A stretch of 64,000 nt of DNA, taken from positions 87,153-151,152 of the forward strand of contig JAYEVK010000192.1 of NCBI GenBank assembly GCA_036346275.1, read 5' to 3'. A program made the position numbers and the translations under genes. The DNA comes from Otatea glauca (Eukaryota; Streptophyta; Magnoliopsida; Poales; Poaceae). This document shows positions 56,050 through 64,000 of the stretch, in pieces. The stretch's first letter is position 1; each line of letters begins with the position of its first letter. The notes beneath the pieces were generated by a model. The model had not been told where the DNA came from. It ran no database searches and worked only from the letters and a program-made list of their open reading frames with translations.

Positions 56050-59000
56050 ACATGTAAAAATGAAGGAGACAACAATGACTTGTAGAAATGAACGAGGCAA
56101 CAATAATCTTACAAAATATACATATCAAAAGTCGCCGCGCGCTTAATCGTCTGCGACTGTATTTCATTGAGACGTGCTTGAAGACGTGCAATCCCCATCG
56201 ACTTTTGAGGGCGTTTCCGTGACGGGCCGGTTCATCCGTTATTACGTGTGTGGCATCGGTAGGTAATTGATCGAGTCCTGCCCCGTCGGAGACAAGGAAA
56301 GAATCCCCCATAGCTTCTTCTTGATATACATCACCCACATCATCCTCTATGTTACTTGCCACATACGAAACATCCCTAGGAGGATATACTTCAGGGTTAA
56401 CTTTAAATACAACCCACCAAACCTTCAAGCTACGGTGAGGATAGCTCAGGTAGTACACTTGCTCAACCTGATGTGCAAGCACAATGTTATTGATATGGCC
56501 TCAAGCGCGAATCGTGCTTCACCTCCACCATCCCAAAGTCATCGACACGTGTGCCGCTGTGTGGATCGAACCAATGGCAATCAAAAACACAACCTTCAGC
56601 TTTTTTGCCACCCCAAAGGTATACTCAATTATGTTTTGTACAACACCGTAGTAGTCTAATATATCGCCACCGAATCGGATGACGCTGTGACTACTCGCTG
56701 CTTGAAGTGGCCGCAAGTGGACGGCTAGCTTCTAATTTCACTGCTCAAAACGGAACCCGCTCACATCACAAATGACTATAGCTCCTGCCGCCACATCACC
56801 ATGTGAGAGCCGCGGAGATCCTCGTGACTGAGGCATCACGCATACACTATATAGCAACATTCATCATCGTTAGTCTAATATTAAGTTATTACAACAATTC
56901 ATTTTAGAAAATGAATAAATAGTCAAATTACATGCTAATGGAACCATTGCACTAAGCTTGGGCCGCCTTTCAACCCATCACGACGAGGTTATCCAATTGC
57001 TTAGTTGTGGGTTGTCGAGTTGACTTCCAATTTTCTTTGTCAAATACTGCGCCATTTATTCTCGGGTTAAAAGGACACTACATCGAAATGTTGAAAACAT
57101 AATCGTAAAGTCACTTACTCAAAATATTTTTCAACTTCTACCATGTTAGTGAACATGTAAAGCATGGCCATGTTCCACTCCTCATACTCAACATGGTGTG
57201 CAATGTACCCAACAAAGTTGACCCTTGCATTGAAAAAGCTTAAGTTCGCTCAACGGTTCTTCTTCCGCGCACGGCATCGATTCTTACGGACATTCACGTT
57301 GTGCTTGAGTGCGAAATACTTTGTTGAGAAGTTTGTGATCTCTTTACTTGCATAAGCCTCGCGATACACCCTCTACCCTTGCCTTGTTGCGCATCGTAGC
57401 TCTAAGCTTTTTCAACTCCCTTTCCCGACTATACATCCATCCGAACTGCGCAGACCTCCAACCTTCGCTTCCTAAGGTAGATGCACCAGCAGATGTTGCA
57501 TCACATTCATAAAACCAGTGGGAAAGTTTTTTCCAACTTGCATACAAGCAATGGAATTCCCTTCTAACTTCTGATCAACGCCTTAGAGATTTCTTACCGC
57601 ATATCCGCCTATAGAAGTAATCGAGCTCGCTAACATCCTCCACAACTCATTATCAAAATAGCCACTAAACATTACCGAACAAGTCTTTCCATGATAATAT
57701 GGTAATCATGACTCTTTAGCCCGCTTAGCTTACGGTACGACATTCACAACCCGCTTTATGTTAGATGCATAGCGATCAGAAACTTTAGAGTTTTCAACCA
57801 CCTCAAAATCTGTTTACGGTCTTCCTGCTTCACACAAGATGGAGCTCTATGGCCGGCTCTCATTTCCATTTAAACCAACTTTAACCTCGAGCCACGGCCT
57901 AGCACAATGATCACCCATGTCTTTCCTAGCACTCACGTTATCCTTTGTTTTGTCGGTTACATCAAACACCATGCTTATGATGCTTTCGCCACATTGCGCC
58001 TTGGTGCATCAAATCTATGTTATGCGGCGAATCAAAGCTGCGTAAGGCAGCTCCCAAAGAAAAGAAATATGAGTCCGCTTGTGCTCCTTTCCATAGCTGA
58101 AACCCACTCGTAGATCGCATGCCGACTATGCCATTCACTATCTCTCTCCTATGAGTCGCCTGGCCTTTTTAACTTTCTCGTCCTTTTCAAATGCTTTGGC
58201 GCCGTTCCTAAAAGGGTGCTCACCGAAGCCATCGCCGATGGCAATCAAGAATGTGATCTTTTACCGCGCGTGAGCCCAATGCATCGTAGTCACCATACAA
58301 ATTGACAACACAGCGACTATGAACACACCAACCGCCCAAATGCCATATGCCAACAAATCATGGACCGACCATGTATGCGGCTCGTAAGGTAAATTCTCTA
58401 CCACCAACGCTGTCAGATGCCTTTTCCTCGCCACAACTTCTTCACTCATCAATTAAGGGCGCGATGAACACATTGAGATCCTTCCTCGGATGCTTAGGAC
58501 CTGAATGACAAGAGCAAGGAATATGAACCCTCTTTCAAGCAAATCTCGGTGGAAGATTGTATGGCATGATGAAGACCGCCAACAAGAGTAGGGGCTAGCG
58601 CCAGGCCGAAGGTGTGAAACCGTCCGTGGACAAACCAAGACGGACACACCTAGGGTCGCTTGCAAATGCAGGATCGAATCGGTCCAATGCCCGCCATGCC
58701 TCGCCATCGACTTTGATGCACCATCATATCCGGTCTTGGTCCTCACGCTTACCTTCTTTGTGCCACCGCATATGTTTCATTGCTTCTTTTGACATGTATA
58801 CCGCTTAAGTTTATCCGTGATCGGCATGTACCAAGTCGCTTAGTCGCGACCTTTGTAGTCACCGATACCCTTCCTCATCTACCACCTCAACGAACCGCAC
58901 TTACCGCAATGCATACAATGGGTATCCTTGTCATGATCCTTCCGTAGCAGCATGCAATTATTCTCGCACACATCAATCTTCCGTAATTCATCCCGAGGCC

Positions 59001-59557
59001 GCCATCAACTTTTTCGATTGGTACAAATCCTTTGGCATCTTGTGGTTAGGCGGAAGGACATCATTCATTAGTTCAAGCAAAGCGCTGAAGCATTTGTTCA
59101 AAAGTTGAACTTCGACTTCATCGACATAAGCCGTAACCGCATGCGGACGGTCACATTGGTCAAGTCATGCAGCTTCTCGTCCGAGGCGTCAAGTAGCCTA
59201 TAGAATTCCTTAACCTCCTCCTACCGTGACCTCCCCGAGTTAAATTCACCCCTCGCCAAGATCATCCAAAGATCTCTTCCATCCGGTCGTGATCCTCCAC
59301 ATGGTCCAAAGATTCTTCCATCTCAATGGCCTCGCCCGCGGCCTCTCCATGACAAAGTGCCACACCAAATAGTTAGGCATGAACCCGCTTTTGCAAATGT
59401 GATATCGCACTATATCCTTGTCAGAGTAATGTTATTCTCGCAGAGGGTACACGGCAATACACATATTCAGCTCCTCCAATAATGCTTGCTTCAAGAAAGC
59501 ATCCGTGATCCGCCCCATTCCTTGAGTGCCCCCATCACTCCTCCATCCGCCATACAT
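56050..59557 (-). pseudogene. TNPD-type CACTA transposase (frameshifted)
   Basis: The minus strand starts at ATG 59557 (MYGGWRSDGGTQ). An N-terminal Transpos_assoc-type zinc region follows (KDIVRYHICKSGFMP, about 59410-59365). The Transposase_21/TNP2 core comes next: DVCENN-type (about 58975), GYPLYALR.VRFVEVVDEEGY (about 58930-58865), LYMSKEAMKHMRWHKEG (58810-58760), the DGFTPF-type segment (about 58640), GFIFLALVIQ (about 58530), HDLLAYGIW (about 58350) and DCHRRWL in a shifted frame (about 58235). A DUF4218-like middle part lies at 57600-57080, and a DUF4216-like C-terminus at 56700-56390 (DYYGVVQNIIEYTFG; VEQVYYLSYPHRSLKVWWVVFK). The order is that of TNPD. The frame shifts every few dozen codons although the motifs are well kept. 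The enzyme would cut the TIRs. Confidence 0.88.
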
Positions 59558-60072
59558 CGCCTTCGATCGTCACCCATTATCAAAGCTAAACAAATGAAAC
59601 AATGTCAACATACGACCGTGGCTTAGGTGACAAAGACAACCCTATTAGGAAAGATGTGTTCTAAACCCACCCAAGAATGGAGGTTATTGCATGCGACTGT
59701 GACGCGGCGCTACGAATCGAATGAAATTTGGCAAAGATAATTCGCTGTTTCTCCAAACGCACGGCGATGTCAAAGCGCCGAGAACAACAGGTTATGTGGC
59801 CGAAATCACGCTCGATCGCTTCGCACATCACAGCCCTATGCAACAACCAACATTCTCGGCCGTCCAAAATACGCCGATAATTCCGAACCGCGCGACTCAC
59901 AAGCAAATGTGAGATGCGCCGCTCTTAACGGGTGACGCCTATGCTCTCTACTGCTCGACACAAACCCTAAACTCTAACGTTATATACAACGGCAAATGAG
60001 AAAATAAAATATATATATCATATGCAATAATATAAAATGAGATGAAATAACTTTAAACGAATATAAAAAGAG
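59558..60072. other. CACTA upstream region of TNPD
   Basis: About 510 bp between the TNPD start and the GC-rich block. It has an open minus frame of 81 codons (59661-59906) without recognisable motifs. Leader/first-intron sequence is the simplest reading. Confidence 0.45.
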
Positions 60073-60740
60073 ATGAAATATACCTTCTCCAACGCCGGTG
60101 GGGCCGCGGAGGGTCCGGGAGGGCGGGTGGCGCCAGCGATGGCGCCGTGGCGTGGCGCGGCGGGTGGACAAAGTGGCGGGTGGCGCCGGCCGCCGGTGGG
60201 CGGGCGTGTCTCCGCCGATCGAGCGAGGCGGTGGTATGGGCGGGAGACCGGCCGGGCGGCGCAGAGACGGGCAGCATGGGGCGACGGCGCTGGTGGCGCC
60301 GGGCGCAGGCAGTTGGCGGCGGGCGGCGGGCGGGCGGGCAAGGCGACGGGGCAAGGCAACGGCGGTCGGTCGGGGGCGAAGCTGGCGCGCGGGGCAGGGC
60401 AGGCGTACGGCGGGCGGCGACGGGCGGGTTGCGGCGAAAGGGCGGCGGATTGCGGCGCAGTGGTCGATCCGGGCGGGCGGCGCGAGCCAAAGCCGGCCGG
60501 CGGTCTTAAGCGCCGAGCGCAAGCAAGGCGGTGGAGCGGCTGGTGGGGCGGCGAGCGGCGGCGAATAGGGGCGGCGCGGCGCAGCAAGGCGCGCGAGGCG
60601 GCCGGGCCGACGACGGGGGGACAAAGGGCCTTGGGCGACAGCCGAAGCGGGCGGGGCGGCGGGGTTCGGCGGGCGGCAGGCGGTGGGGAGGCAACACGTC
60701 ACGGGCTCGTGGCCGGGCTAAGCGGGTCGGTGAGGGTTTT
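60073..60740 (-). promoter_or_regulatory. Very GC-rich block on the promoter side of the CACTA element
   Basis: About 650 bp of extremely G+C-rich, CpG-dense DNA (GGCGGGCGGGC-type runs) lie between the subterminal array at the transcriptional 5' end and TNPD. In maize En/Spm, the upstream control region is followed by a GC-rich downstream control region that covers exon 1 and is a target of methylation control. The position and composition agree. Long open frames on both strands (240 and 231 codons) are a by-product of composition, with Ala/Pro/Arg or Gly/Arg only. Confidence 0.65.
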
Positions 60741-60744
60741 TTTG

Positions 60745-61076
60745 CCCCTGTTAAATTCGTGGGGATGACAGTGGCCCACGAATTTAAATTTTTAAATTCG
60801 TGGGTAACTTTTGACCCATGAATTTAAATGTTTAAATTCTTGGGTAAGTTTTGGCCACGAATTTAAATGTTTAAATTCGTGGGTAACTTCGAGCCCACGA
60901 ATTTAAATGATTAAATTCGTGGGTGTTATTTGAACCCATGAATTTAAATAAATAAATTCGTGGGTTTCATTTTGGTCCACGAATTTAATTAAAAACATGG
61001 GTTTTATACAAACCGATGAATTTAAATAAATAAATTCGTGGGTTTTTTTTGGGCCCACGAATTTATAAAACCAACA
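60745..61076. repeat. CACTA subterminal repeat array, right (promoter end)
   Basis: About 14 copies of AAATTCGTGGGT or its inverse, arranged as inverted pairs about 10-14 bp apart (e.g. TTAAATTCGTGGGTAAC followed by GACCCATGAATTTAA). The array is next to the presumed promoter, like the TNPA-binding upstream control region of En/Spm. Confidence 0.9.
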
Positions 61077-61100
61077 AATTTTTCTCTGTTTCTTGTAGTG
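61077..61100 (-). repeat. CACTA terminal inverted repeat, right
   Basis: The minus strand begins CACTACAAGAAACAGAGAAA, then AATT. It matches the left TIR with about three mismatches. The host sequence resumes at 61101 with AGAGCACAGC. Confidence 0.95.
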
Positions 61101-61745
61101 AGAGCACAGCTGGCTGTCACCCATCGATGGGTTCCGTGGGAGAGCGTGAAGTATGGTCTCGAACACGAGTTAGGGCGATTGGGTCGTCCACCGACCCAAC
61201 TAGAGGCCCACTGGGGGCTCGCCTTGTCCTCGCCCCTTGCTCAATTTTTGCTGAGGCGGCTTGAGTCCACTTGGTGGATCATGCCTTTGGAACCCGCAGC
61301 TTTTGAATGGGCCCCGGGCGCGAGCTATCGAGCTCTTTTGCCACTTTAGCCAAGCAGCGCCCGTGGGCCTTTTCGCACGCCTCGAGCAATGACCCACCAA
61401 GGGCGAAGACCGAGGTAATAGGTGCGCCGTCAAACGGTGTCTTTGCACCTCCCGCACTCCTATCGTAACTTAAATGCATAGAGAGAAATTGGAAATCATT
61501 GCGTTTACCAGGGGCCTGGCGTGGCAGCCGAGGGGAAGGGGCGTGCGATGCTTCACCCGGGAGGTGTCTGCTCGACCGGTGCCCGCCAGCGCCAGCCGCC
61601 TTTAATCGGGCGCTGGGACGCGCAGGTGTCACTTGCCTTTGCTTTCTCGCCTTCCCGCTTCACCGAGACAAGAGAAAACCAGAGCGAAGGAGCCGAGAAA
61701 AGAGATCCCCACCTTCCCTTTTCACCTTTTCCATATTGCTTCGAG
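61101..61745. other. Right part of duplication copy and upstream of antisense ORF
   Basis: 61101-61253 completes the right copy of the duplication interrupted by the CACTA element. From 61254 to 61745 there is GC-rich sequence without a clear gene. A purine-rich AGAGAAAACCAGAGCGAAGG stretch precedes the antisense ORF start and may be its leader. Confidence 0.6.
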
Positions 61746-62834
61746 ATGTCGTGGCCGAGTGTTCGTCGGCTTCAACCGCTACGCCCGCCTTGAGAGGAAG
61801 GGGTTCCTCTCCCGCGGATGTCTCATGGTGGAGGGTGCCGACGGGGGTCGCCGGCCCCTCGCCGGGGGATGACGAGATTGTCATGCCCGCCTTGTTCTAC
61901 GAGCCTGGTTCGACTCTCGGACTGCACTCGTCGTCCACTGGCCGCTGCGACCACTACAAGGCGGAGGTGCACCACCAACCCAAACCGAGGCTCCATATTG
62001 CGATCTTCATCACGCTGCGGCGAGGCATTTCGGGATCGATCCATTGGGCGCCTGAGGCATTTCTTCCATGCGCGCACCGAGGAGGATAGCTTCTGACGCA
62101 CTGCGCCATAGATAGCTTGGCCCTTCAATTGCGCGGTGGCCGTGGGTCAGACTACATCGAGGTGAAGCTGCCATTCTCGAACCGGGGGTGGCACTCCGAA
62201 TGGTTATACGCCCGTAACTCGAGGTAGCGCCCACTTTCATCGGCCGCTCTCGGCGGCGGCCCGAGGACTTGGGGCGCCGATCGGAAGGAAAAGAACAGGG
62301 TGGACACGATTATCGACCGGATCAAAGTCCAGAGAGAGCGGGGACTGACCGGCGATGTCGTTGTGCCCGCATTCATGAAGATGCTTGTCCAACCCCTGAT
62401 GGACAGGGTGCGCCCCATGTTCCAGATTTAGGGGGCCCGACCCATGAGGACGGTGAAGTCTGAGCGCCTCGCGCCGAGATCGAGGCTGTGGTGTCCACCG
62501 CCACGTGGGAGTGCATCGGCCGCGGTGGCCACCCTGAGCCATTCTCCTCGAGCAATCCCCCGGACTTGGTAATCCGAGCAGATCCCTTCCTCCTTTCCTC
62601 TTCCCCCTTAGCCCTTAGTAGTCGGTCTGATTAGTGTTTTTGCATTATCCAGGGTCTTGCCGGGATGGTCTCCCGAGCTTGTTTGCTGGGGGAGAAGGAG
62701 CTGAGGGCGGCGGCCCGCGCGGATGCCACGCTGCGCGAATCCGCCCGCAAGAAGCGGAGGGAGGAGAGGAAGAGGAAGAAGAAGCAAGAGCGCCAAGCAA
62801 GTTGCTGGATGAGTACCGCGATAGAGCGCTTTGA
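61746..62834 (+). pseudogene. Tat antisense ORF, Transposase_28-like (frameshifted)
   Basis: Plus strand, opposite to the pol of its element: start MSWPSVRRLQPLRPP (61746), then in changing frames GDDEIVMPALFYEPG, LHIAIFITL, RLRHFFHARTEEDS, GSDYIEVKLPFSNRGWHSEW, VDTIIDRIKVQRERGLTG and VQPLMDRVRPMFQ. This is the 'putative gypsy type transposon' protein (Transposase_28 family) carried by grass Tat elements as an antisense gene. A probable 84-bp intron (62569-62652, GT...AG) precedes the basic C-terminal part (KKRREERKRKKKQERQA). At about 62830 it meets the minus-strand RNase H. Its function is not known. At least four small frameshifts break it. Confidence 0.82.
62569..62652 (+). other. Probable intron in the Tat antisense ORF
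   Basis: GTAATCCGAG...TTGCATTATCCAG, 84 bp, TC/T-rich, between the coding text ending NPPDL and the text starting GLAGMVSRA. Removing it joins two parts of the same protein type. It shows that the antisense gene is made as its own spliced transcript and not from the genomic retrotransposon RNA. Confidence 0.65.
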
Positions 62835-64000
62835 CCAAGTGGGTACCGAAGCTTTGGACTCGGAGAGGACTTCACTGATGAAGTAGATAGGCCATTGTAC
62901 TTTGAGCACATGGCCTTCTTCCGCTCGTTCTACGACGAGGGCTGCACTGACGACTTGGGTCGTAGCGGCGATGTAGAGGAGCAGTGGTTCTCCGTGCCGG
63001 GCGATCAGCACGGATGAGGTCGAAAAACTTCACAGCGAGGGCTTCTCGAGCCTCCCGGGTCCAATCAATTGATCGACTTCTTGAGCAGCTTAGAGCAAGA
63101 TTCAAGGCCGAGGCGTAGACACGAAACGGCTGTGAGCCGCAAGGCATCCGTTAGATTTTGGACCCTTTCGTGTTACCGACCGGGCCCATCTTCAAGATCG
63201 CCGAGATTTTATTCCCGATTGGCTTCGATGCCACGCCGAGACGATGAAGCCGAGTAGCTTTCTTTGGGGACCCTAAAATGCATTTCGGTTGAGCCTTATT
63301 CTACATCATCCGAGGCTCGCAAAGGTTTCTCCAGCTCGAGAGACGCAGGTCATCGCCTTTCCTAGTTTTGACGACGTATGCGTCGCCGACGACGCCATGT
63401 TACGCCTATCTAGTCACCAAGCACGCTTGCATACATCGTAAGTAGCGCGCGCGCTTTTTAGATCAAATGGCATTGTTGTGTAACAGAACGAGCCTAACAG
63501 GTGATGAAGGATGTCGCGAAGGTGTCGGATTCTTCACCGCTTATCCGTGATAGCCCGAGTAGGCGCCCAAGAAGGACAAGTATTCGCACCGCAAGTGGAA
63601 TCAACGACTTGGTCGATGCGGGCAAAAGGAATGGGTCTGGACATGCCTTGTTCGTGCTCGTAGTCGCATACACATTCTCCATTGCCCATTTTTCTTTTAC
63701 AAGGACAGGTTAGCCAAGAATCCGGGTGGCGAACTTTTGACAAACCTCAAGGTCAAAAGTTTGGCGATCTCCTTCCCTATGATCTCGCGCTTCCTCGTCG
63801 AAACGACTAGAGCGTTGGGCAACCTGGCTTTGAGCCCGTTAGATGTTCAAGGAGTTCTCTCGCGACTTCCCTTGGGATTCCCGGCATGTCTGGCTGGCCT
63901 ATGCGAAGATGTCTCTGCGTTAGCTGCCAAGGAAGTCGACGAGCGACTTTCCTATTTGGCGGGGAGCGCGGTTCCAACTCGCACGGTCTTGGCTGGATCT
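62835..64000 (-). pseudogene. Tat-type RT and RNase H start (frameshifted), copy B
   Basis: Read from 64000 on the minus strand: DPAKTVRVGTALPAK (RT entry), then in changing frames the WLANL-type, CPKDPFPLPRIDQ-like FARIDQVVDST (about 63640), TMPFDLKSARATY (about 63480-63440), the KTRKGDDL segment beyond the catalytic site (about 63365), ILKMGPV (about 63200), DWTREAREAL (about 63055) and PLLLYIAATTQVVSAALVVE with YFISEVLSESK (about 62995-62860). Residues agree closely with the family, but the frame changes about every 30-60 codons. The YVDD site itself is damaged by small deletions. The gene ends at about 62830, right after the RNase H entry. The rest of RNase H and all of integrase are missing. 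Confidence 0.87.

Larger units (their letters stand above)
50916..61100 (-). mobile_element. CACTA (En/Spm-type) DNA transposon, 10.2 kb
   Basis: Terminal inverted repeats start CACTACAAGAA at both ends (50916; 61100 on the minus strand). Both ends carry dense AAATTCGTGGGT motifs in both directions. A TNPD-type transposase (59557 to about 56050) and a second gene (about 55140 to 51960) are both on the minus strand, with a GC-rich block on their promoter side, so the transcriptional 5' end is at 61100. The element sits in one copy of a tandem duplication in Tat copy B. The 3-bp flanks are GCA (left) and AGA (right) and do not match. Coding regions are frameshifted, so it is not autonomous as read. 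Confidence 0.95.
47494..64000 (-). mobile_element. Ty3/gypsy Tat-type retrotransposon (copy B), runs off the right edge
   Basis: The left end is a TG...CA LTR (47494-48420) followed on the right by the minus-strand polypurine tract GGGGGCTAC. The right end of the window is the RT of the same strand. Between them lie a small plus-strand ORF, a minisatellite, a tandem duplication with a CACTA element inserted, and a plus-strand antisense ORF. This fits Tat elements that carry an antisense ORF between pol and the 3' LTR. It inserted into the Tekay pol at 47493. The 5' LTR, gag and primer site are outside the window. Confidence 0.85.

Noticed and set aside
60018..60768. Long overlapping ORFs (240, 231, 189, 156 codons) on both strands
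   Set aside because: They come from the extremely GC-rich block of the CACTA element, are low-complexity Ala/Pro/Arg or Gly/Arg, and are open in nearly all frames.
63430..63500. Possible plus-strand intron GTAAGTAG...CTAACAG
   Set aside because: The same bases encode the RT motif TMPFDLKSARATY on the minus strand, so the splice-like ends are chance.

Overview
The window is plant nuclear DNA and almost entirely transposable elements. The grass-type (Poaceae) retroelement families point to a large, repeat-rich grass genome: Ty3/gypsy Tekay-type chromoviruses with LTRs of about 3.2 kb, Ty3/gypsy Tat-type elements with 'GTAGCCCCCGAG'-type polypurine tracts and an antisense ORF, and a CACTA (En/Spm) DNA transposon. 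The species cannot be named from the sequence alone. I found no intact cellular gene, no rRNA or tRNA gene and no CRISPR array. Nearly all coding sequence is decayed transposon protein, so the annotation is mainly one of nesting.

Left block (1-15.7 kb): one Ty1/copia element runs on the minus strand from its 136-bp 5' LTR (14589-14724) out past the left edge. It is split by two insertions of solo LTRs from one Tekay-type family, each with a perfect 5-bp target duplication: 723-6994 (itself carrying a second solo LTR, 1232-4468) and 7719-11019. Middle-left block (15.7-35.4 kb): a truncated LTR, a scrambled leader, a decayed Tekay gag-pol on the plus strand and its 3' LTR (18869-26472). Then come LTR and gag pieces, two antisense LTR pieces and another perfect solo LTR (31122-34355) that splits an unidentified open frame.

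Middle block (35.4-47.5 kb): a Tat-type gypsy element on the minus strand (about 35450-44883). Its RNase H region is interrupted by a 3.04-kb non-autonomous LTR element (37525-40564, target duplication CTGCA) that has an ORF of unknown function and a 42-bp minisatellite. To its right are a truncated Tekay-family LTR and a minus-strand Tekay pol fragment with a well-preserved integrase.

Right block (47.5-64 kb): a second Tat-type element on the minus strand (3' LTR 47494-48420, RT at the right edge). It has a hierarchical 81-bp/28-bp minisatellite, a tandem duplication of about 500 bp and a plus-strand antisense ORF of the Transposase_28-like type with a probable intron. A 10.2-kb CACTA element (50916-61100) sits inside one copy of the duplication. 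It has matching TIRs, arrays of subterminal inverted motifs, a very GC-rich promoter-side block, a TNPD-type transposase and a second multi-exon gene with repeated exons, both on the minus strand.

The best candidates for a second look are the non-autonomous LTR element with its own ORF, the repeated and alternative exons in the CACTA second gene, the unidentified frame split by a solo LTR, a hairpin near the LTR 3' end shared among copies, and the right third of the window, where conserved motifs are intact but the frame shifts very often.
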